From assembly GCF_902497895.1 (NCBI RefSeq), contig NZ_CABVHQ010000042.1, positions 1-52,595 of the forward strand: 52,595 nucleotides of DNA. Reading direction: 5' to 3'. Numbering within the stretch: the stretch's first letter is position 1; each line of letters starts with the position of its first letter. Source of the stretch: Pseudomonas fluorescens (GTDB lineage: Bacteria > Pseudomonadota > Gammaproteobacteria > Pseudomonadales > Pseudomonadaceae). The notes below the pieces were generated by a model, which worked only from the letters and a program-made list of their open reading frames with translations, did no database searches and was not told where the DNA came from. Position numbers and translations under genes: made by a program. This document shows positions 24,265 through 31,748 of the stretch, one piece after another.

Positions 24265-24744
24265 GTCAAAGTCCATTGTGAGAATGCCGTTACTTAGGAA
24301 TTGCATACCCAGCACCACATCGTATTTCCTACCGTTTTTTCGGAGTGGCATGGATATGAATTGTGCATTCTGACGGTAGTGCGATTTTGAGTCTTGAAGC
24401 AGGAAGCCCGCAGGGTAAATCTTTTGCTCTGTTGTTGACCCTGCCGAAAACACTTCTGTGGACCGGTTCGACAGGAACCCTGATGCCTTGGCAAAATCTT
24501 CGTCTATAAAGACGCCATCGGCGCCGGTGTCCACCAAGGCGTTAACGATGTACTCACCGCTAGTTTCCGATGCCGGTTGATTAAAGTCTTCAAGCGAAAC
24601 CGGGGCAATCGCGATCCTAAGAATTGGTATCATGTTATGTTCTATGGGTTGTTCCGATAGTTTTTCCCCTGAAAGTAGGAAGCATATTGGGGTTCCAGAT
24701 GCCTCTGGCGGAAGAGACTTCGACTTCTCTGCTTGTGATTCCAT
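24220..24744 (-). CDS. Retropepsin-like aspartic protease domain protein
   Basis: 174 residues, ATG at 24744 with AGGAGG five bases upstream. The core has the pepsin-type signature NALVDTGADGVFIDEDFA (catalytic Asp72, then Thr-Gly), a middle beta region, and VVLGMQFLSNGILTMDF (~144-160), the second hydrophobic glycine motif of retropepsin folds. It would work as a homodimer, as single-domain retropepsins do. There is no signal peptide; the first 35 residues are polar. It lies on the opposite strand within the tail genes K and I, a typical place for an accessory (moron) gene. Substrate unknown. Confidence 0.7.
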   Translation of the reverse strand: MESQAEKSKSLPPEASGTPICFLLSGEKLSEQPIEHNMIPILRIAIAPVSLEDFNQPASETSGEYIVNALVDTGADGVFIDEDFAKASGFLSNRSTEVFSAGSTTEQKIYPAGFLLQDSKSHYRQNAQFISMPLRKNGRKYDVVLGMQFLSNGILTMDFDSKIFRFEFTTKSNK

Positions 24745-24785
24745 TCTGACCTCCTAGGTCCTATCCGCGCCGAGATTGGCGCAAT

Positions 24786-24818
24786 CCCAGTCCTTGGGCT
24801 TGCAGGCAAAGGACTGGG
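24786..24818. repeat. Perfect 10-bp inverted repeat
   Basis: CCCAGTCCTT (24786-24795) and AAGGACTGGG (24809-24818) form a perfect stem with a 13-base loop, in the gap (24745-24971) between the divergent protease and small-protein genes. No T-run. It may be an operator or a structured leader. Confidence 0.45.
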
Positions 24819-24971
24819 GTATCCGTTGCGTGGAGGCAGGAGGCTACTACGGAGGGTGGCGGGGCGTTACTGGGTATTCGTACAGGCGGGGCGAATGTGA
24901 TGCCGTAGAGTGGCACTTTGCCATTTTCATGATGTAGAGTGACCGCCACTAAACTCAGGGAGTGGAGACAG

Positions 24972-25127
24972 ATGGCAGTAATCACCTATGTTTGTAAGTT
25001 GAAGACGAAGAGCGGAAGCACTATGGCAAACGTCCTCCAGAATGGGTCGGATCAGCGGGACGCCGAAAGGAAGTTGGAGCAGAAGCATCCCGGGTGCACG
25101 ATTCTTGAAGTTCGTCCGCAAAAGTAA
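24972..25127 (+). CDS. Small hypothetical protein
   Basis: 51 residues from ATG at 24972, GGAGA just upstream. Reads AVITYVCKLKTKSGSTMANV, then a helix SDQRDAERKLEQKHPGCTIL and EVRPQK. The beta-strand, helix, beta-strand pattern suits a small ferredoxin-like fold, such as those of phage accessory proteins. Followed by a hairpin terminator. Function unknown. Confidence 0.6.
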   Translation: MAVITYVCKLKTKSGSTMANVLQNGSDQRDAERKLEQKHPGCTILEVRPQK

Positions 25128-25150
25128 CGGCGTCCAATCTCAGAAAATAT

Positions 25151-25174
25151 CCCAGCCTATCGCTGGGCTATTTT
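25151..25174 (+). terminator. Rho-independent terminator
   Basis: CCCAGC-ctatc-GCTGGG followed by ctatttt, 24 bases after the stop of the 51-residue gene. Confidence 0.65.
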
Positions 25175-25220
25175 GCATCTGATCTGGCCAGACCTGAGAT
25201 CTCGAATGCCCTGATGTGAA

Positions 25221-25247
25221 AAAGCCCAGTCTTGTGCTGGGTTTTTT
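25221..25247 (+). terminator. Rho-independent terminator
   Basis: AAAGCCCAG-tcttgtg-CTGGGTTTTTT: a stem with A-tract before and six T after, 50 bases beyond the previous hairpin, so this locus has two terminators in a row before the lipoprotein gene. Confidence 0.75.
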
Positions 25248-25362
25248 GCATTCTGGGCCGACCTGCCTTGTCCCTTCGCTCATGTCCTTACCTCGCGTCG
25301 GCGGTGTTTTGGTCAATCCTCTCGATAGTGGTAGATTGCTGCCCTCAATTAGGAGGGTCGGC

Positions 25363-26298
25363 ATGAAGCGTCTGATGGTGGCAGGGATTACAGGGGCGGT
25401 GCTGCTGTCTGGTTGTGGCGATGGTGGAGAAAAATATAGGAAAGATGCTGCTCAGCTTCGCTCTGGAATAGAGCAGCTGCGCTCACAGCTTTCACTTGCC
25501 AATAATCGTGTGAAAGAACTGGAGTCTGAAAACTTACAACTAAAGCAAAGCCCACATCTCCTTCTTGTAAATGTTCGCGAAGCAATAGCCCACAAAAACG
25601 AGTCTGATGTTAGCGCTGCTGTTGATGCTTTGAGGAACAAATATCCTGACTCGCCAGAAAGCGCTTTGGCTACTAAGCTATTGAATAATCTGGTTTCTGA
25701 GCGCGAAACTAAAGAAAAGGAGCTTGCGAGGCTGGCCGCTTCAGGCTTCAAGGGCATTCCAGTAAAGAACACGTTCATAGGAACTTCTACTTCCGTCAAC
25801 TTGCTTTCCGCTAAGCTAGGCGGCAGATGGCAGTACAATGATCACGGAGATGAGTACGAGTACCGAAACGCAGAGCGCGGTGCGCAATATGTTACAGCGC
25901 AGGTGACGTACTCCTCAAAAGAAAAAGATCCAAGCCTGATGGCTATGGCGGTTTATGCTCCACGGGATGGAAAGCTAAAACGCTTGGGTGAGATGGGTTT
26001 CGAGTTTGTAAAGTGGGAGAGTTACGCCACCTTTTTAGGTAATTACCATGACTCAGGTAATGACTTTGCTCACTCCGAAAAGATTCGCTTCTCGATGGGG
26101 GTGCAAGTTCAGAATGAGGAAGTAGTGAAACCTCTTTACATTATTGCTGCCAGGAAAGAGTGCGCCAATCGGAGAGAAGATCGTTTCGGAAACCCCCCAG
26201 TAAAGTATGTGACGTACTCCTGCCAGGCTTTACCGTCGGAGTTAAATCTCAACGATTTTTCCAGCGGGGAGTATGGTGTAGTTAAGCGATTTGATTGA
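25363..26298 (+). CDS. Coiled-coil lipoprotein, prophage accessory
   Basis: 311 residues from ATG at 25363, AGGAGG upstream; the longer frame reads across the terminator and is rejected. Signal with lipobox LLSGC (Cys ~17). Residues ~25-70 form a coiled coil (QLRSGIEQLRSQLSLANNR, VKELESENLQLK), then a helical part to ~140 and a C-terminal domain ~150-311 containing KLGGRWQYNDHGDEYEYRN and four cysteines. GC is lower than in neighbours, which suggests transfer. It lies between tail genes K and I. Function unknown; an envelope role such as superinfection exclusion is only a guess. Confidence 0.7.
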   Translation: MKRLMVAGITGAVLLSGCGDGGEKYRKDAAQLRSGIEQLRSQLSLANNRVKELESENLQLKQSPHLLLVNVREAIAHKNESDVSAAVDALRNKYPDSPESALATKLLNNLVSERETKEKELARLAASGFKGIPVKNTFIGTSTSVNLLSAKLGGRWQYNDHGDEYEYRNAERGAQYVTAQVTYSSKEKDPSLMAMAVYAPRDGKLKRLGEMGFEFVKWESYATFLGNYHDSGNDFAHSEKIRFSMGVQVQNEEVVKPLYIIAARKECANRREDRFGNPPVKYVTYSCQALPSELNLNDFSSGEYGVVKRFD

Positions 26299-26313
26299 TT
26301 AGGGAGGGATTAC

Positions 26314-26658
26314 ATGCGGATTTTGATAGGGGCGGTTGCGGTAGCGATGCTGGCGGGGTGCTCTACGCCTAGCGACCTTAAAAGCGGAAAGTCAACCATC
26401 AGCGCATCGACCGCAAAGACACCAAAACAGTACGCTCTATGTGTTCTTCCAAGGTGGCAGGACGCTAGATCAGGGGCGTCGATGTCAGAAACTACGAGTG
26501 GTTACAGGCTTCTCGTCGGCAATGACATGACGACCGACGAACTTCTTGAGGTTAATCGGTCCGCATCTGGAAGCAGCGTTGCCCTGTATCAGCGTATGGC
26601 GTGGTCGCCCGGGTATGGTCGCAGCGAAATCGAGAGGTCAGTACGCGACTGCTTGTAA
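26314..26658 (+). CDS. Small lipoprotein, prophage accessory
   Basis: 114 residues, ATG at 26314 with GGAGGG upstream, 15 bases after the previous lipoprotein, so the two are likely co-transcribed. Lipobox MLAGC (Cys16). The mature part has YALCVLPRWQDARSGA and an end EIERSVRDCL with two conserved-looking Cys. Similar small lipoproteins occur in phages and pseudomonads. Ends 16 bases before a terminator. Confidence 0.65.
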   Translation: MRILIGAVAVAMLAGCSTPSDLKSGKSTISASTAKTPKQYALCVLPRWQDARSGASMSETTSGYRLLVGNDMTTDELLEVNRSASGSSVALYQRMAWSPGYGRSEIERSVRDCL

Positions 26659-26674
26659 AAGAAGAATCCATAGG

Positions 26675-26694
26675 CCGCCTTCGGGCGGTTTTTT
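26675..26694 (+). terminator. Rho-independent terminator
   Basis: CCGCC-ttcg-GGCGG followed by six T, directly after the lipoprotein pair and 18 bases before the start of tail gene I. Its 3' arm is part of the 32-bp direct repeat. Confidence 0.85.
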
Positions 26695-26715
26695 ATTGCC
26701 TGGAGAAACGCATGG
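26684..26715 (+). repeat. 32-bp direct repeat, copy 1 (terminator arm + SD + start of gene I)
   Basis: These 32 bases are identical to 27325-27356. They run from the 3' arm of a terminator (GGCGG, T6) through GGAGAAACGC to the ATG of the next gene plus one base. Copy 1 serves gene I. Confidence 0.9.
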
Positions 26716-27293
26716 CAGCTATCGCCACCGAGTATCACCCAATGACAACAATCTGGCTTTGCGGCCTGCTTCGTCAGTTCGGCAAGTCTTACAGGCTGTC
26801 CGTCCGTACCCCGATAGAGGCGATCAAAGCATTATGTGTCCAGATTCCAGGGCTTGAGCGGTTCATCAGTTCAAGTAGGGATCGCGGCCTTGAATTTGCC
26901 GTGTTTCGCGGGAAAAAGAACATTGGTGAGAGCGAGCTTGGCTATCAAGGGGAGGGTGATATTCGAATTGTCCCTGTCATCACCGGAAGCAAGCGGGCGG
27001 GGATACTCCAGACAATTGTTGGCGTGATTCTGATCGCCGCGTCGTTCATTCCGGGATTTCAGGCTTTATTGCCCGTTGGTATTGCGATGGTAGCTGGCGG
27101 CGTAATTCAGATGCTTAGCCCGCAAGCCAAGGGCCTAAAGACCAGCGCTGCGCCCGAGAACACGCCCGGCTACGCCTTCGGCAGCGCCAAGAACACCACT
27201 GCATCCGGCAACCCGGTACCGCTCTGCATCGGCAAGCGCCGGGTGGGCGGAGCAATCATCAGTGCCGCGATTTACGCTGAAGACCAGATGTAG
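26712..27293 (+). CDS. Phage tail assembly protein I
   Basis: 193 residues from ATG at 26712, SD GGAGA. Lambda gpI-like tail-tip assembly protein. N-terminal ubiquitin-like part (~1-75) with LCGLLRQFGKSYRLSVRTP and EAIKALCVQIPGLERF; then GDIRIVPVITGSKR, a hydrophobic hairpin ILQTIVGVILIAASFIPG...LPVGIAMVAGGVIQML (~115-150) and the C-terminal ENTPGYAFGSAKNTT and GNPVPLCIG segment typical of gpI. Appears intact. Followed by the J gene after a terminator, an unusual break in a phage tail operon. Confidence 0.88.
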   Translation: MAAIATEYHPMTTIWLCGLLRQFGKSYRLSVRTPIEAIKALCVQIPGLERFISSSRDRGLEFAVFRGKKNIGESELGYQGEGDIRIVPVITGSKRAGILQTIVGVILIAASFIPGFQALLPVGIAMVAGGVIQMLSPQAKGLKTSAAPENTPGYAFGSAKNTTASGNPVPLCIGKRRVGGAIISAAIYAEDQM

Positions 27294-27312
27294 CTCGCCC
27301 ATCGAATACCGC

Positions 27313-27336
27313 AACCGCCCATGAGGCGGTTTTTTA
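27313..27336 (+). terminator. Rho-independent terminator between genes I and J
   Basis: AACCGCC-catga-GGCGGTT continuing into a T-run, 20 bases after the stop of gene I. Part of its 3' arm belongs to the second 32-bp repeat copy. Confidence 0.75.
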
Positions 27337-27356
27337 TTGCCTGGAGAAACGCATGG
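27325..27356 (+). repeat. 32-bp direct repeat, copy 2 (terminator arm + SD + start of gene J)
   Basis: Identical to 26684-26715 over 32 bases, 641 bases apart. It carries the terminator 3' arm, SD and ATG of the J-type gene. Confidence 0.9.
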
Positions 27357-30155
27357 GCGCAGCACAACAGCTCGACATTCACGGCGCCAAGGGCGGGTCC
27401 GACAAGCCAAAGTCTCCGACAGAAGCCCCGGACAGCCTTCGCTCGGTGGCTGTAGCCAAGATCCTGATTGCAGTGGGTGAGGGCGAATTTGCCGGAGAGC
27501 CGACTGCGCAGGACATCTATCTCGACAACACGCCGCTGCAGGACCCGCAAGGCAACATGAACTTCCCTAATGTGAAGTGGGAGTTCCGCAACGGCTCGGT
27601 AGATCAGAGCTATATCCAAGGCATTCCATCGGTCGAGAACGAAACGTCGCTGGGCATCGAGCTGCGCAGCGGCACGCCATGGGTTCGAGCAATCAGCAAC
27701 ACTGAACTGTCGGCCGTGCGCCTGCGTTTCGCCTGGCCAGCCCTGCAGTCGGTAGATGTTAGCAACAACATCAAGGGCTATCGGATCGAGTACAAAGTCG
27801 AACTGGCCACTGATGGCGGCGCCTATCAGCAGGTGTTGAGCGAAGCTGTAGATGGCAAGACCACCAGCACCTACGAGCGCAGTCGCCGTATCGATTTGCC
27901 GGGGGCTACCAGCGGTTGGTTGCTCCGAGTGACGCGCATCACCGTAAACCAGAACAACAACAAAATCGCCGACACCATGCAGATCGCCGGCTTCACCGAG
28001 GTGATCGACGCCAAGCTGCGGTACCCGAACACGGCACTGCTGTATGTCGAATTCTCTGCCGAACAGTTCCGCAACATCCCTGCCGTTACGCTTGAGTGCA
28101 AGCTTCGCAAGTTCCAGGTGCCGACCAGCTACGACCCGGAAACCCGCACTTACAGCGGGATTTGGGACGGCACGTTCAAGCTGGCGTGGACCGATAACCC
28201 GGCCTGGGTCACCTACGGCATTACCACCAACGACCGCTTCGGCCTCGGCCGGCGCATCAAACCGTGGCAGGTGGACAAGTGGGAGCTGTACCGGATTGCC
28301 CAGTACTGCGATCAGTTGGTGCCGGACGGCAAGGGCGCGCAAGAGCCACGCTTCATATGCAACCTGAACCTGCAGGGCAAGGCTGACGCCTGGGCTCTGC
28401 TGCGTGACATCTCAGCTATCTACCGGGGCATGCCAGGTCTTCTCTCTGGCTGACATGCCGCGCGCGACCGACTTCGACTTCGCCTATACCCGGGCGAATG
28501 TCATCGACGGCAAGTTCAGCTACTCGAGCGCATCGGAGCGCACCCGCTACAGTCGCGCCCTGATCAGCTACGACGACCCGGCGAACAACTACGACACTGA
28601 CGTCACGTCGGTGACTGACCCGAAACTACAGCGCCGTTATGGCGACAATCCGCTGGAACTCAGTGCGATCGGCTGCACCCGGGAATCGGAAGCCCAGCGC
28701 CGCGGCAAGTGGGCGTTGCTGACGAACTCCCGAGATCGTGGCATTTCCTTCAAGGTGGGCCTCGACGGTCGTATCCCGCTGCCTGGCTACGTCATCCCGG
28801 TGGCGGATGAACTGCTTGCGGGCCGCGCAGTTGGCGGCCGAATCTCGGCAGTGGCAGGGCGCGTCGTCACCTTGGACCGCGACACTCAGGCCAAGGCCGG
28901 TGATCGGCTGATCCTGAACCTGCCCAGCGGCAAGTGCGAGGCGCGCACCGTGCAATCGGTTAGTGGTCGCGCCGTGACGGTGACCGCTACTTATTTCGTC
29001 GCGCCCGAGCCCCAGCTTGTCTGGGCATTGGACGCCGACGACCTGGCTATCCCGCTGTATCGCGTCACCAGCGTTTCGCGGCCAGAGCCTGGCGTCTTCG
29101 AAATCACCGCGATTCAGTACGACCCGAGCAAGTTCGCGCACATCGACACCGGCGCGCGCCTGGAAGAACGACCAATCAGCGTGATTCCGATCAGCGTCGT
29201 TCCGGCGCCTGCCAGCGTTACCCTGACTGCGAACTCCATCATTGCCCAGGGCCTGGCCGTCACCACGATGACCATTGCCTGGCCGTCCGTACCGGGCGCC
29301 GTGGCGTATGACGTGGAATGGCGTAAGGACAATGGCAACTGGATCAAGGTCCAGCGCACGGGTGCCTTGGGCGTTGACGTAATCGGCATTTACTCCGGTG
29401 CTTACCTGGCGCGTGTCCGCGCGGTGAGCTCCTTCGAGATTGCGTCGATCTGGAAAAGCTCAAACCTGACTCAACTCAATGGCAAGGTAGGCACGCCGCC
29501 GGCAGTTACATCGCTGACCGCCACCAGCCTGCTGTTCGGTATTGGCCTCAAATGGGGTTTCCCTGCTGGCGCGGAGGACACTCAACGCACCGAGATCTGG
29601 TATGGGCCTACTCCAGTAGTTGGATCGGCAACCAAGCTGGCAGACCTTGCCTACCCGCAATCCGATTACTCCATGCAGAGCCTGCAGGCAGGTGCGCAGT
29701 TCTTCTTCTGGGCGCGCCTGATCGATCGGACTGGCAACATCGGTCCGTTCTATCCAGTTGGCAATGGAGTGGTGGGGCAGGCCAGTGCGGACGCCGGGCC
29801 GATCCTTGAACAGATTGCCGGTCAGATCAGCGAGACCGAACTGGGCCAGACCCTGCTGGAGCGCATCGAGCTGATCGATGGCCCGCCAACTCTGGCCGGC
29901 TCTGTTGTGCAAAAGGTCGCAGCGAACAAACTGACCGCCGCCTCCATGCGCGCCCAGCGCGATCCCGCCTATACGGTCGACTGGAAGCTGTCCAGCAACA
30001 CCTTCGTCCGGCTTACGGCTGATCAGCTTATTGCGATTGGTGATGCTGTCGGCGATTACGTGCAGACGTGCTACACCCGGGAGTCTGAATTGCTCTCTGC
30101 GATGGAGGCCGGAACCTATACGGCGGAAATGCTGGAAGAGGGCTGGCCGACATGA
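27353..30155 (+). pseudogene. Phage host-specificity/tail-tip protein J, frameshifted and joined to a DUF4376-like end
   Basis: Starts ATG 27353. The first frame (to 28453) is gpJ-like: SLRSVAVAKILIAVGEGEF, SAVRLRFAWPALQS, WDGTFKLAWTDNPAWVTYG and ALLRDISAIYRGMP. The reading then continues in another frame from about 28430 (QVFSLADMPRATDFDF) to 30155; a few codons at the junction seem deleted. The central part has fibronectin-type III domains (~29200-29760). After TELGQTLLERIELIDGP the normal gpJ C-terminus is absent and the protein ends with a segment like DUF4376 tail-fibre proteins (AYTVDWKLSSNTFVRL, AIGDAVGDYVQTCYTRESEL, EMLEEGWP). So a deletion fused J to a fibre gene. Normally J binds the host receptor. 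Confidence 0.85.
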
Positions 30156-30559
30156 GCCGATTCGTCACCAAGCTGAAAACCGAACAGGCCGGCAAGTGGA
30201 CACACATCCTCTTGGCCGACCTGGTGCTGGCCGACGAGCAGGAGCGCGTAATCACCGTGCCTGCCGGCTTCGTCACGGACTTTGCGAGCATCAAGGTACT
30301 GCACAACGCCTTTTTGTTCGTGCTGTTCGCCCTGGTGTCCAGTTACGGCAACTACGCCGCGACGGTGCATGACTGGCTTTACAAGGTCGGCCATGTCAGT
30401 CGCAAGGAAGCTGACGCGGTTCTGTACCGGGCGCTCAGGGCTGAGGGCGTTGCACGATGGCGAGCCTGGCTGTTCTGGGCTGGCGTCCGAATAGGTGGTT
30501 CCAAACAATACAAGCAGACCCCGACCAGTTCGGGGTTTTTTAGGTCTGGAGATAAGTGA
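30152..30559 (+). CDS. DUF1353 phage protein
   Basis: 135 residues, ATG at 30152 overlapping the preceding stop (ATGA). N-terminal strands, then VPAGFVTDFASIKVLHN, ATVHDWLYKVGHVSRKEADAV and ALRAEGVARWRAWLFW are classic DUF1353 signatures, a small phage-encoded family of unknown role placed between tail-fibre and lysis genes. A terminator hairpin lies inside its last codons (30519-30541), so the C-terminal ~12 residues may be non-native. Confidence 0.88.
   Translation: MSRFVTKLKTEQAGKWTHILLADLVLADEQERVITVPAGFVTDFASIKVLHNAFLFVLFALVSSYGNYAATVHDWLYKVGHVSRKEADAVLYRALRAEGVARWRAWLFWAGVRIGGSKQYKQTPTSSGFFRSGDK
30519..30541 (+). terminator. Rho-independent terminator inside the end of the DUF1353 frame
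   Basis: CCCCG-accagtt-CGGGG followed by six T. It lies within the last 40 bases of the DUF1353 reading frame and just before the endolysin start. Confidence 0.8.
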
Positions 30560-31068
30560 TGACAAGACTTTCAGAGAGCCGGGCGGGCAACCGCAATGCG
30601 CTTGCCTTCCTCGACATGCTGGCCTGGGCGGAGGGCACCAGCATCTCGCCGGCTACGGCCATGGATGGCTACGACGTGATCGTCACCGGCATCGACAAGA
30701 AGCCGGAGGTGTTCAAGGACTTCACCGATCACCCCTTTGCCCGGGGCCGGAAGTCCAAGCTCATCAATAGCCGCGGGCTGACTTCGAACGCCTCTGGCCG
30801 CTATCAGCAGATGCTCAAGGACTGGCCGCACTACCGCGCCCAACTCGCTCTGCCGGATTTCAGTCCAATCAGTCAGGACCTGCTGGCCCTCCAGCACATT
30901 CGGGAATGCCGTGCTTTGCCAGACGCTCATGCCGGGCGGATCGAGACGTCGATCGCCAAGTGCCGAAACATTTGGACCAGCCTGCCGGGCGCAGGTTATG
31001 GGCAGCGTGAGCATCGGGTTGACGATCTGATCAGGCGGTACCGCCTGGCGGGTGGGCTGCTGTCGTGA
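30559..31068 (+). CDS. Phage endolysin, lambda R-like transglycosylase
   Basis: 169 residues from ATG at 30559 with GGAG upstream. It follows the lambda R pattern closely: RNALAFLDMLAWAEGTS with catalytic Glu ~27, MDGYDVIVTG, FTDHPFARGR, SNASGRYQQMLKDW, LPDFSPISQDLLALQHIRE and IWTSLPGAGYGQREH. The enzyme cleaves peptidoglycan glycan strands to release phage. An insert, GIDKKPEVFKD, is a small variation. It looks intact and carries no signal peptide, so it would need a holin; none is seen nearby. Confidence 0.92.
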   Translation: MTRLSESRAGNRNALAFLDMLAWAEGTSISPATAMDGYDVIVTGIDKKPEVFKDFTDHPFARGRKSKLINSRGLTSNASGRYQQMLKDWPHYRAQLALPDFSPISQDLLALQHIRECRALPDAHAGRIETSIAKCRNIWTSLPGAGYGQREHRVDDLIRRYRLAGGLLS

Positions 31069-31256
31069 CCGCCTTTCGGAGATTGTCGCGTGTGCTGGCC
31101 AAGTCCGAAAAGGTTCGGCTTTTCTTCGAATGCCCGGGCTGCGACATTATCCACGGCATTTCGCGCGGTCCAGGCCCAGGGCCACGCTGGGGCTGGAACG
31201 GCGATGTCGAGAAGCCGACCTTCACACCCCTTAGGTGCTGGCGCGGTAGATTCTGA
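31065..31256 (+). pseudogene. Truncated DUF6527-like phage gene
   Basis: GTG at 31065 overlaps the endolysin stop. The frame reads VRLFFECPGCDIIHGISRG and WGWNGDVEKPTFTP, the hallmark of a small phage zinc-ribbon-like family (I believe DUF6527) that usually follows the lysis genes and runs ~90-110 residues. After TFTP the similarity stops and a non-conserved LRCWRGRF ends the frame, so the 3' half is missing: the right edge of the prophage remnant. Confidence 0.6.
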
Positions 31257-31350
31257 TGGCCTGAGCGTTCGCAAGGGCGATGCAGGCAGAAGGCGTGGTA
31301 ATACCCATCCAAACGCGATTTCTGGGCGAGTCTGACTGACCGCAATCGAC

Positions 31351-31530
31351 CGATTCTGTTGAAAAAGTCGACTTCTGTTTTCACAACAGAAAAGTACGCG
31401 CTCGAGCTTGAAATTCGTGCTTTGCGCAGAAGGTTTAAGGCTCAGATTTGGCGTAGCAGCGTGCAAACATGGCATGTTCACCGTTCAGTAAATGGGTAGC
31501 CAGGCCGGGTCGACTTTTTCAACACAATCG
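31351..31530. mobile_element. MITE-like element with 22-bp inverted ends
   Basis: CGATTCTGTTGAAAAAGTCGAC (31351-31372) is repeated as a reverse complement at 31509-31530 with one mismatch. The 136-base interior has no ORF. Similar GTTGAAAAAGTC-ended short repeats are common in pseudomonads and look like non-autonomous relatives of insertion sequences. The 31257-31748 gap holds nothing else that I can support. Confidence 0.75.
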
Positions 31531-31748
31531 ACCCAAAGCTGACGATGGCGACGGGCAGAAATCGGCCCAGTCAGGCCATCCAAAAAACGGGATGCCTTGA
31601 TGTATTCATCAGGGGGCGGTCATTGGGGAGAGATGCAAAAAGATGTGACTCCAGCCTCCCATACCGAGGATCAGTAGCTAATGTTAACTTGCCTCAACCC
31701 GCTGTACGCCAATTCACGCTTACTATCTCCTTCAGGGAGGGTAGAACC

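Noticed and set aside
31065..31335. Several overlapping plus-strand ORFs after the endolysin
   Set aside because: Only the frame with ECPGCD and WNGDVEKPTFTP shows protein similarity; the others are shadows.
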